NCBI RefSeq assembly: GCF_932294415.1
Contig: NC_065537.1
Location: 52,709,802-52,773,801, forward strand
Source of the DNA: Quercus robur
Lineage: Eukaryota; Streptophyta; Magnoliopsida; Fagales; Fagaceae
DNA: 64,000 bases
Reading direction: 5' to 3'
Below are positions 24,808 to 35,803 of the stretch, piece after piece. The notes under the pieces were generated by a model. It had not been told where the DNA came from and did no database searches. It saw nothing but the letters and a program-made list of their open reading frames with translations. The position numbers and the translations under genes are program-made. Position 1 is the first letter of the stretch. Each line of letters begins with the position of its first letter.

Positions 24808-25383
24808 TTAGTAAGATTCCACGTTTGTTCCATCAAGTACAACAAGGCTCTCCATGAAACTTGCTATAAATGAAGGATGTTGGATATCAAGATCCTTCTC
24901 TTGTAGAGTTTCAGTGTCAATTAAAGCATACTTCATTCCCTGCCTATCAAATGGATCATTTCTATAGCCAACCATAAGTGAACCATAATTGGTTAAGCGA
25001 ACCCAACAAGCTAGCCTTTCAAATGGTACAACAAAAAGTTTATTCCAAGACTCAACCACACCATAGTCTGTCATCACCCATATGGAGTATTGGAAGCTAG
25101 ATTGTCCAATGAAAGCCAGTTTCCCTCTGAATGATGCAAGACATATTCTTTGAAGCTGCTGTCCATAGATAGAGTCATCAGGCAGTGCTAGCTTTCTGAA
25201 TTTCTCACTATTGACATCAAACATCACAATATTTGTTTCTGTAATCCAGTGCAAAGCTCCACTAACCAAAGGGATTGGAGAAAACAAATCTTTACTGAAC
25301 CATACATCTGTTGTATGGTTTTCACACAATAAGAAAAGATCATAACAAACATCAAACAACATGTGAACATGGTATATGTACAT
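24808..25383 (-). pseudogene. F-box-associated (FBA) domain fragment
   Basis: The minus frame contains VSGALHWITE, FDVNSEKF, ICLASFRGKLAFI, SIWVMTDYGVVESWNKLF and EKDLDIQHPSFIASFMESLV, the strand order of the FBA_1 beta-propeller-like domain of plant F-box proteins, which bind SCF ubiquitin-ligase substrates. No F-box (~45 residues) is found upstream and the usual N-terminal third of the FBA domain is missing. Homology appears to begin near TTDVWFSKDLFSPIP, where a possible 3' splice site (caacag) precedes it. The frame itself is open for 191 codons with no internal stop. It is therefore an orphan C-terminal piece: a retained last exon of a gene whose front lies elsewhere, or a truncated pseudogene. 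Plant F-box genes duplicate and die often. Confidence 0.7.
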
Positions 25384-26481
25384 GAATATACGAAAATAGT
25401 AGTTTCAAAAGCAAAGTATAGAATTTATTTACAAAAAGATGATGTTGGAATTAAATTAAAGCACCTAGGCCTAAACTCTCTAACCATCCCCAGTGGAGTT
25501 GTCAAGCTATGGACACCCAATTTTTTTACCCGCACGTCTATCGTCGGGGTCGTTGCACATTGGGTCCTTGGTGACGTGACTTGTGTGTGCTTGTGTATTT
25601 AGAGTGGGGTGTGTGAGTGTGTGAGTCCCTTTTTCTTATTTTTATTTTAGGAGCTGCCACCAACCATTGGTTTTGTATTAAGTGTAATTGGTTACCTAAA
25701 TATCTGATTTATTTTAAGTTACCTAATTAACTAAGCCAAATTTTAAGAGTTCATAAATTAACGTAAATCAAAAGTCTTTGAACCAAAAATCTGAGACTCA
25801 GAAGTTTGGTTATGTGTAGGGAAGGTGTTAGGCGCCCCACAATGCCTATCCGAAGATAGTACCTCATTTTAATTAAATCCTAAACGTTATCTTTTGGTAA
25901 AGAAATTAGATACTTGGCATTTTCATATTTTTTTGAAAAATGTTTTTACAAACAATATACATAAACACGTGTGAGTAATATTTACATATAGTATTCATGT
26001 GAATAATAACTCCATCAAAATATACAACCAAAATTTTAAAGTATGTATATAAGTAACATGTGAAAAAGAATACAAGTATACCATAAAGTAACATGTGAGT
26101 ATCTATTATATACATAGCTAGCATGTGAATACTAAAAGCTATAAAAAAAAAAAAAAACATAATGTAAATAAAAGAGAGGGTTGGAAGAATAGCACCTTGT
26201 TGTCATCCATCAATTTCTCATTTGTATTCATGCAAAAAAGAATGACAAATAGAAAGTTGTTAGTGCGAAATATGTTAGGAACAAATGTATGCTTATGGGG
26301 TGTTCAAAGACTCAAGGAAATGAGCTTTGAACACAACCCCCATGACTACACCTATTCTAAGAAAAGGCTTAAAAGAAAGGTTTATAACGTTACCGTTATA
26401 TTTTGGAAAACCGCTTTTTGAAAGAAATATTTCAAAAACAATCCTTTTAGAAAAAGGTTTTTGAAAATACTTTGGAGAGAG

Positions 26482-26515
<34 letters not shown>

Positions 26516-26784
26516 TATGGTTTTTGATTTCTCTCTCTCTCTCTCTCTCTCTTTTCCTGACTTTGCTCTCCTTTTTTCACTTTTTTCTCTATTTCTTACA
26601 CAAATCCTACATAAATTTTCTACCTTACTTTTTTTCTTCATGATGAGGGGGGTATATATAACAAAAATGAAGGAATAGGGGGCTAGCATCCTTATCCGCT
26701 TTGTCAGTGTCTCGTCAACATTTTTCATCTTTTTCTGATTTTAGGCTTAACTTTTGCTCTTTGAATTTTATATACACAGAAATC
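25384..26784. other. No gene; LTR-like and low-complexity sequence
   Basis: At 25500-25870 the text 'ttttaggagctgccacca' and 'gaaggtgttaggcgcccca' resembles plant LTR-retrotransposon border sequence, but no paired ends were found. 26486-26508 is a T-run and 26530-26551 a CT microsatellite. Frames at 26125-26421 and 26447-26728 are low-complexity. Confidence 0.35.
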
Positions 26785-26994
26785 GACAAAAACTCCTTTT
26801 TTTCACTTTTATATTTTGTTCGGCTCACTCTTCTGCAGCTTTTGTTGTGATCTCCAGCAAACCATGGTTGGTCTAGCCCACTACACCCGGCTCTGTGCCA
26901 TGTGAAACTATGATTATACAGAATTTGCATGTCCCATATTGAGTCCACTAGAATTTTGAGAGTTTGATCATGAGTGTAGTGATTTGTCTTTATT

Positions 26995-29115
26995 ATGGGT
27001 GGTGTTCGTAGCTTTTTTATTGAATCCAAACTTTTTCAACTGGTGGTAGAGGGAGGGGGACGATATTTTTCTTTAAGCATTTTTGAGCGGAGTAGGTACT
27101 TCATGAAGTTGGTCTTCATGGGTAAGAATGTGGCACAACGGTTGATGAAGAGTATAGAACAGATTGTCGTTGGGGTCAGTCCAAAGTATTTTTATACGTT
27201 CAGGGAAGGTGATTTAGCCTACACCCTCCAACGGAGCCCCAATTCTTTTGGCTTGTTCCTACTGCTGACTGAATTTAAAGTTGGCGGGTCTAGGAGGTCC
27301 ATTATTATTCCAGTAGGCAAAGCAAAGAATGGATGGAGGGTTTTTGGGTTAGAGTTAAGGAAGATTTTGGAACATGAAAACTATGTGAATGGTGGGACTG
27401 GGCAATTTGTGGCTCAGCTTCATAAGGATAGATCAGGGATTCAACCTTTTAAATCTTTTGTTGACACGGTGCGTGGGCATCAGGTGCAGGTAAGGGGCAG
27501 AAATCAGCCTTATCGGTTTAGCGACCATGATAAAGGGAAATGGCTGTTAGGGGATATGGAGTGGGAGAAGCAAAACCTGATGAGTGAAAAGGCGATGAGC
27601 TTACCAGGTCTGGGGACTCTAGGAGGTACAGAAGTGGGTTCTCAGTGCAGTATATAGGACTTTAATTTTGGAAAGATATATCCGGTAGGAAATAAAAGGA
27701 GATCTTTGTTGCATTTCAAATCAAATTGGATTGAACATGTTTATGGAAAAAAACGGGAACTGAGGAAGTCAGATTGGGCAGGAAAAAGCTTGACTATAGA
27801 AGTAAATGGGAAAGGAAAAAGGCGAGTGGCATGGAAAAAAGGTGGTTTGAGGAGTTCTATTTGGGTTTCAAGGGATCAGAGGGATCACGTGGTGGGTTCT
27901 TTTAGTGTTTCACGGGTTCACAAACCAGTGGTGGGCTTAGACCAAGATGGTTCTCAAGTGGGCCTTCCAATGATCTCTTTTCCAGAGCACACTGGCCCAT
28001 CTAGGATGGAAGAGGGTGTAAGCCTATCTGTGGGTGACCTAAGCCTTTTAAACAAGGAAGCCTATGCATCGGTGATGTCCAAAGCACCTTACGCAGTCTT
28101 GGATGCTCAAGACGTCACCGGCGCCACTGGTAATGGTCGGCACAACGAGACAACATAACTCGAAGTCGGCGACGAGCTTGGTGGGTCAATCCGTGATGAT
28201 CTTTTGTCCTGCGAAGGTAGTGGTGGTGAACCGCGGTCCTTTTTCTGATGGTTTCATGCTGGGGACTCATCGGCAACACTAGATAGGGCCAATCTAGCAG
28301 CCCACGAGCCGGTGATGACGGCAAGCCCCAAAACAGGTCACGATATCGCTGTTGCCCAGACTGAGGTGTTAGGTTGATCTGCGGAGCCTGCGAGGGAGGT
28401 CGATGGCTTTGTTTCTGGTGGGTTTCACGCTGAGGAGTTACCGATGACACCGGGTAAGGCCGATATAGTGCAAACTCACTCATTGGTGATGGTGATGAGT
28501 GATAAGGTGTCAATGGGTAAGGCAGTAACAGAGAGTGATAGGGTGTCAATGGGTCTTTTTTTGTCTAATTTGTTTTTGAGTTTATCGAGAGCTGGGATAG
28601 TAGAGTTGGGTGTCCAGGGTGAAGATGAAGGGGGTTGGGTTGATTTTGCAAGGGTTGCTCAAGGGATAGAGACTCCCCATTAGGCTGACCAATTAGTGGT
28701 ATCAACAGATTGTGGTTATCCTGAGGCGAGAGTATCGACGGAGAGAGAAGTGGTTAGTGCCGACATGGGTTTGGGTGATATGGATAGTCCCTCCCCTTTG
28801 ATGACCATCACTCCCTTGGGGTTGGCTGTACCGGCTAAGTTGAACAGTGGTAATGAGGTTTTGGGGCTTGAAAATACTTTGTATATTTCTAATTGGGTGA
28901 AACATAGACTCCCTGGTTTTAGTAAAATGATGGGGCTTTCTCTGGGTCGACATGAGGAGAAGTGTATTAAGCTCTTACAAGGGCTTGAGAGGGAGATTGA
29001 GGCTACCAATCTGCTAAACAGAAAAGATGCAGCCCATCGGAAAGCTGTGTCCAAGGACAAAGGGAAGAGAGAGTTGAGGAATTTGATTTCCTTGATTAAT
29101 TATGACGGTAGATAG
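26995..29115 (+). pseudogene. LINE ORF1 remnant (DUF4283-like)
   Basis: The first open segment (26995-27657) has FFIESKLFQLVVEGG, SLSIFERSRYFMKLVFMGKN, FREGDLAYTLQRSPN and SIIIPVGKAKNGWRVFGLEL, which matches the N-terminal DUF4283-like nucleic-acid-binding region of plant LINE ORF1 proteins. The frame then breaks and continues as 27706-28158, 28444-28683 and 28696-29115. The last ends in a basic segment (KDKGKRELRNLISLINYD), as many plant LINE ORF1 proteins do just before ORF2. No zinc knuckle was seen. Non-functional. Confidence 0.65.
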
Positions 29116-29172
29116 TCTTCTTTGACTGCAATACTGAGATTGGAGTAAGGTGTTAACAGTTGTAATGAAGTT

Positions 29173-30494
29173 GAAAATGGTGTCTTGGAATGCTAGAGGA
29201 TTGAATGATTCACGAAAACGTTTGGTGGTTAGAAATTTACTACGAGAGTGGAATTGTGATGTAGTTTGCCTTCAAGAAACTAAGCTTGCTAGTATGGATA
29301 GATAGTTGGTTTGCAGCTTGTGGAGTTGTCCTTATGTTGACTGGGTGGCTTTGGATGCGGATCAGACAGCTGGTGGGGTTTTGATGATGTGGGATAAGAG
29401 GGCTTTAGAAAAGTTGGAGGTAATGGTGGGTTACTTTTCCGTTTCGGTGTGGTGGTAGAGTGTGGGGGATGGTTTTATTTGGGCTTATTCTGGGATTTAT
29501 GGCCCAAATGATAATAACTTAAGGGAGCAGATGTGGGATGAGCTAATTGGAATTCAGCAACTTTATGATGTTCCATGGTGTTACATAGGGGACTTCAATG
29601 TTGTTCGATTCCCAAGTGAACGATTAAGGGGATTGCGCCTTACTCTGGCTATGGAGAATTTTTTTGAGTTCATTGAGAAGCTCAATTTGATTGACTTGCC
29701 ACTGGAAGGAGGGAGTTATACTTGGTCTAGTGGCTTGGATCAGCCTTCGATGTCCAAGATCAATGGTGAAGGCTCCTTTTAATGGTGTGGGGATTCTCCA
29801 CTTAAATTGACCTATCCGGTTGTGTATGGGATTGCCTCCAATAAAGGGGCATCTGTGGCCTATTCTCTTGAACGGTTGGGGACTGAGGAACAGAGAAGCT
29901 AGGATGTTCGTTTCATTCAGAGACCAAATGATTGAAAAATGGGTGATGTGGATGCATTTCTTCGTACTTTGGGCTCTAATTTACCTTTAATTGAGAATGG
30001 AGACCGTATGCGATGGAAGTTGACGAAGAATGAGAATTTTGATATCCGATTATTTTATAATAAGTTAAGAGGACCCATGCCCATTATATTTCCTTAGAAA
30101 AGTGTTTGGAAGGTTAAGGCCTCTCGGCATGTTTCCTTCTTTGTGTGGATTGCTGTATGGGATAAAATCCTTACAGGTGACAATTTGAGGGGTACAGGAA
30201 TGGACTTTGTTGACTGGTGCATTATGTGTCAATGTGTCATTGTAATGGTGAAACGGTGGATCATTTGCTACTACATTGTGGTAAGGCTTACCGGTTGTGG
30301 AGTTTGGTGTTTAGATCTTTTGGGATTTCTTGGGTCTTGCCAAGATTAATTGCAGATACTCTCTTTGGTTGGTGGGATTGGCTTGGGAAGCATTCGTCTA
30401 GTATTTGGAATTTAGCTTCGCTTTGCTTAATGTGGTGTTTGTGGAGGGAGCGAAATTGGAGGACGTTTGAGGACATGGATAGTTCCGATGATTA
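29173..30494 (+). pseudogene. LINE ORF2 remnant: endonuclease fused to zf-RVT
   Basis: Begins MVSWNARGLNDSRKR, then LLREWNCDVVCLQETKL, AGGVLMMWDKRAL, SGIYGPNDN and CYIGDFNVVR: the APE-endonuclease motifs (N-R-G, Q-E-T-K, Y-G-P, G-D-F-N) of LINE ORF2. Two in-frame stops interrupt it (near 29307 and 29456). After about 29880 the text jumps to WKLTKNENFDIRLFY, ASRHVSFFVWIAVWDKILT and LCLMWCLWRERNWRTFE, the zf-RVT region, so the RT catalytic core (F/Y-A-D-D box) is deleted. It cannot mobilise. Confidence 0.8.
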
Positions 30495-30742
30495 GCTATT
30501 GGCTTCTTTTAGTGGCTCCCTTTTTGATTGGTCTAGGGCTTGGGGACTCACCTTTAGTGATCTCTCCCTATGTTCCTTAGCTCCCTTCTTTGTAATTAGT
30601 ATCTTTTTTTTTTTTTTTTTTTTTTAATCTTTTTTTTCTCTGTACTTTTTTCCTTTGCCTTTTTTTTTTTTTGCATGAGGTAGTTTTTTTTTAATATACA
30701 TCTTTATTACTTAAAAAAAAAAAAAAAGAAAAAACAGAAATC

Positions 30743-32507
30743 TCTGGATGTCTAGTTTCTAATGGTTCTGGCCATGTTAAATTTGGAGCTTCGATCATCG
30801 AGATATTGCGCTTGGAAGGGAGGTGACGCAAAGCTGAAAAATTCTAAGCGTCTTTCCTTGAAAAATTCATATCTTTTAATATAAAGCAGATATCGTTGAG
30901 CCCTTTTGGTGGAAATTAGCTAAGACCTTGTTCTTCAAGATGGTCTAATGCGTTCGTTCTAGTTCTTGCCCAATTGGCACAGTTTATTACGCAAAGCCAG
31001 GTCAAAAGCTACCGGTTTCCCTGAAAAATACAGTGAAGATTTTATTAAAGTTTCAATATTTTTGTAATATCTCATCCGTTTTAACTCCGATTTTGACTTG
31101 TAAACTATTATTTCAAAGGGAAAAATGTGCCCTACGAGACAGTCCAAAATTCAATGGTCGAATAAAAAAGTCAACTTTTTGACCATACCCAATTAGGGTT
31201 TTGGTCAGATTTTCTGTAAAACGGTTTTTTCAAACGTTGTGACTTTTTGATTTACCATTCAAACATTTTGTATTTAATTTTACCCTTTTTGGCCTTGAAA
31301 TTTATGATTTTGCACCTTTTAATTTTTTTTTTTTTTTTTTTTTGTTCTAACGTGTGAATCAGGGCTGGACCAAATACGGTATCAATAGTTCTCCACCATT
31401 AGGTCAGAATTCAAATCCCATTTACCTAGCCCATTACCTAATTCATGTCCTCACTTCTTGTATCTAACTACTATTCAAAAACTAGTTTGACTATTAAGTT
31501 TATTGAGGCAAATGACAAAGTGATTAACAAAATGTTGATATGACATGATCAAATATAATGTTACTAGCAAAATAAAATAAAAAGGTTAATTAGTATTTAA
31601 AAAGTCATGTTAGTATTTTTTATTATTATTTTTTTTAGAGAGTTTCAATCTATGACATCTGCTCTCGATGATAACTCTTTTATCATCAGACCAAGATACC
31701 AATTGGTTTTTGGTGTAGGCGCGGATTGAACCCTAGATTTCTTATTTAACCATTAGAGACTTTATTAGTTGAGCTAACTGAAACCCACTAAGTGGGAAGA
31801 TAAAAAATGGGAAACTAATGAAAAAGTGGGAGGATAAAAGAGATTTTAATTTTCCTCATTTATGTTTGATTGGAGGTGGAAAAGTGGAGAGATTGAAAAA
31901 ATGAGTTTGGTATAAATTTTCTCATATGCCCTTATTAAAAGATGATGCCTAATTAAAACAAAAAAGTGGTAAACAACCAACCAAAAAATATCAACGGTAT
32001 AGAGCAACCACATTAGATCGTGCATAATCTTGCAAAATACAAAAAGTAGTCAATTTGACACATTTTGAGCAAAAAAACACTCACATCAGTGGGTGTAAAA
32101 TTGTGCATAAATGCACAAGTGCTACAGTAACCGTGCATATATTATAACTTGTGCATTTAATATTTTAGTATTTTTTGGTAGTGCTGGATTTGTGAGAGAG
32201 TGGTAGTGAGTGAGGAAATAATAAAAAATTGTAAAAAAATGAATATTTTATTGAATAGATGTGTAGAATAGATGACTGATGTGGGTGTTTTGTAAAAATG
32301 AGTGTGTAAAATAAAAAAAAATAGTTTTTTTTTTGTTCAAAATAAACGGAAAATTTGCATGAGCTGATGTGGTTACTCAAGATGCAAATTTTGAGGACCA
32401 TGATGGATGAAGCACTTTGACATCAATATTGCAAGTATTGAAAAACAAGGGATCGATTAAAAAGTAACCTTAAACTACTTTGTTTTTAGTACTTATTTCA
32501 TCTTCTC
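30743..32507. other. No gene; retroelement-like debris
   Basis: 30790-31350 includes 'gtaatatctcatccgtttta', typical of plant LTR-element DNA, ending in a T-run. 31640-31790 resembles a tRNA-related repeat ('gcggattgaaccctagattt', 'gttgagctaactgaaaccca'). 32385-32505 repeats text also found at 5630-5755 and 35090-35215. No borders could be set. Confidence 0.35.
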
Positions 32508-32850
32508 ATGCACGTCATACTTGGCCAATAATTGGGTTGAATTTCATATTACAATGACCATCAAAGGAACTGACAAATCAATAAGTCTTCGTCCTTGGAC
32601 TTTTGAGGATACAGTTTTTTCAATCTGGGTTTGTTAGAAAATCTCTACCGTTAGTAGGAATGTGAATTGGGCTGCCCATAACTTGGGCAGTGTACCTCCT
32701 GTTTTTTAATAGAGATTGAGCCCATATTCTCTTGGACCTGCCTGTTTGTCCCTTTTTTTTAATGGCTGAGATGATTTTGGCCCAAGTCATGTATGTTATA
32801 TGGGTTGGTTTATTCCCTTCTTTGATCGGTGAATTTTGATTTACAAAAAC

Positions 32851-32884
<34 letters not shown>

Positions 32885-34854
32885 AGAAAGAGAGAGAGAC
32901 TAAGGATGAGTTTGGCATTAGTTTTAAACTTTAGCTTTTAACTTTTATATATAGTTTTAGCTTTTCCCATCTTTTTTTACTTTTTCAAAAATTTTCAAAG
33001 TACAAGTATACTTTAGTACACTTTCAGTAAAATGTTTCAACGAAAAACTAGATAAGTTATTTCAAACGGACCCTAAATTACACCAATTTCTCTTAAGATT
33101 TGTTGAAAGAAACTTTCTCATTTAAGGTTTTTATAAATGAAACAGATAAATCTATATCCTTTCATGCATTAACTTAGCAAACCAAATATTATAATTTTTA
33201 ATAAAAAAAATGTTCTTACTTATTTTTACAAACTTCAAGAAGAAAGTGTCATTTCGTCCATATTTGTTGAATATGATTTTTTTATTAAATTGTAAAATAT
33301 TATGTTATAAAAATTAGGCATAGACTAATTTGTTGTAATTATAGAAACCTCAACAGGAGGAAGTTAATTATACAAACGTATAAGAGGGATGTCATTTTGA
33401 GATATCTCAAGAGAGGTTGGGCTCACTATGTATGAGCTTCTATTTAAGATGTCTAAATTTAGGGAAAATTGTCTTGTAAAGTGACTTTATATAATCATTT
33501 CATCACAACACATGAGCCTTACATGCTATGAGTCGCTCCATATTCTATAATATTACCTTGGAATCCGAATGGCGAAGATACATGGTCTTAACAGCCTTTG
33601 ATCTTTAGATCAAATATTTAGTTATCAAGATATCTTGGCAAAACTAGAAACAATATTTTTATTCTAAATACGTAGCCCATGTATCAACATAAAATCAATG
33701 TTGGTGAGTTATAGGGATAAGCTAAGCATAGCAAAATTTGCTTTACTCGGCAGTAAATCAAGACTTAACATGGGTTGAACAAGTAACGCACAACATTCAG
33801 ACCACGTATCAACTATTACAAACCATATAACCCCATCAATATAACTCATGTATGGAAATGGACCAAAAGAAAATAGGGTGCCCTTAGGAAATTTGTTTAT
33901 TTTTTTTTTCAATAAAATTTTCTAAAAATATTTCCTAAACCAATATCCTTAAAGTATTCGTTAAATTTTCCCAAAAAAGTAATAAGCACTGCAACCTTAA
34001 AAGGAGGTGAACATGAAGTAAAAATGTATACACTTTTTGAGTATAACCCATTTATCCACTAAAAGAAAGAAAGAAAGAAACTTGACTTAAACATCAAACC
34101 GCTGGTGGCCAAAGACCTTACCAATATTTTAGACTTTCTTCCTTTATTTCTTGCATTAGACTAATTTGGTCTCGATATCAAGACCTAAATTTTTGTGGTA
34201 TAAAAACTGAGCTTTTCCATCTTTCCATGAAGGCATTATGAGATGGTCTGAAAAAAAGAGTTGATGTTGCTATACCAAATCTTTATGGGGTTGAACACTT
34301 GGAACAGGAACTCAATACTGGCTTCGGCTATTTGAGAATGTATTAAACTATGCCAAACCAATTGGGCTTTAAATTGACTGAAGTTCCATTGCAATCAGGC
34401 CTGGCTTCCAATCAGTTTTGCACAAGCTTAGGTTTGGGCTCAAAGCTTTGACAAAGCCCAGTTAACATAAATAATATGGCTTATTTAAAGAAACATCGAG
34501 TGAGGCTTGTAGTTTCTTGTGATAGGCCAGAATAGCCAAATTAAATGCCATGGCATGTCCTCTCAATCCCAAAATCTCATCCCTTTAAAATGGTCTTGAA
34601 CTTATGATCCATCAACTAAGGTTTGAAGTTTGAACCATTATAAATGGGCTAGATATTTATATGGGATTAATGGTCCGTTTGGATTGAGAGGGAGTTAGGG
34701 GAAGTAGAGTAGAGTATTGTAGATTTAACACAAAATAAGCTTATTTTTAACCAACTCTACTCTACTCTCCGTCCTTCCCCCACTCCATCCAAATAGACCA
34801 TAAAAGCTTTGATAACTTTGTTCTCCCCCTCCCCCCAACACCACCCACACCACC

Positions 34855-34874
34855 CACCCCCCCCCCCCCCCCCA

Positions 34875-34905
<31 letters not shown>

Positions 34906-34908
34906 ATA
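34855..34908. repeat. Poly-C tract and CA/TA microsatellite
   Basis: A run of about 17 C is followed by about 11 CA units and a short TA run. The equivalent place in copy A (about 5376-5390) has only a short TA run, so the expansion is specific to copy B. It creates spurious open frames on both strands. Confidence 0.85.
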
Positions 34909-35803
34909 TGGTTCAGTGTAACATGTTTTTTGTCAACAACTTTGGGTGCAATCACATTGTGCTTATCACTATTTTAATTCATTATAATAAATAAATAAGT
35001 AGACTAAAATACTACTTACATCATCTAAATTTGATGTTACTTCTAAATCAGTCCCTTAACTTTAAATCAGTCAAGGTTATAAGTTGCAAATTTTGAAGAT
35101 CATGATGGATGTAGCACTTTGACACCGATATTGCAAGTATTGAAAAACAAGGGACCGATTTAAAAGTAACCTTAAACTATTTTGCTTTCGGTAGTTATTT
35201 CATCTTCTCATTACCTAAGACTAGAGACAGAACTGCCTAAAAACATGAAAGTCTAATAAGCAAAAGAGTTAGCCCAGTGGACATCTTGCTTGTCTACTGT
35301 CAAAATATGGGGGAAAAATGGTCTGGAATAACACCATTTGTATGAGCTGAAGCAATAAGAAACAGGCAGTATTCAAGAACACTAGAAAGAAAAGGTACAA
35401 ATCAAACAGTCATATAGATAAGCTGTGCATGAAAATACAAAATCAAAAGGGTTATAAACAAACAAATGAACTCCACATGGTCAAGTCCAAATAGTTTGGA
35501 ATAAGACTATTTTGTTGAATCATGCTGAAGCAAGGTTCCTTAAATCTGAAATAAAGCCATAGGATTCATATTGAAACTCAAGACAGTGAAGTAATAAACT
35601 ATGTGATCACTGGTTCATTGGGCTCGAGAATAAAAGAGATGCTTTGTATTTGTTTAATTAATTTCATTATATTAACACCTGTTTCGCAGAGGCATTGATT
35701 TAAAGGGCATTTAAGGAGACTGACAATAGACAAAAAATGAAATTTTAAACATATCAATAATGGGACAAATGGAAGGGGAAGAGAAAAAAAGGGGTGCAAC
35801 AAG

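Larger units (their letters stand above)
26785..30733 (+). mobile_element. LINE-1-type retrotransposon, reverse transcriptase deleted
   Basis: Contains, in LINE order, an ORF1-like region (26995-29115), an APE-type endonuclease (29173-29790), then directly the zf-RVT region (about 30070-30494) and a 3' UTR ending in an A-run at about 30713-30733. The whole reverse transcriptase is missing. ACAGAAATC at 26776-26784 and 30734-30742 may be the target duplication, which would make this a full-length insertion later reduced by internal deletion. Several stops and frame changes mean it is dead. Confidence 0.82.

Noticed and set aside
28115..28549. 144-codon minus-strand frame
   Set aside because: Antisense shadow of the decayed LINE ORF1; Pro/Ser/His-rich without domain.
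32850..32883. Long A-run as the tail of a retroelement
   Set aside because: No element 3' end, TSD or coding remnant could be tied to it; the site lies inside duplication copy B.
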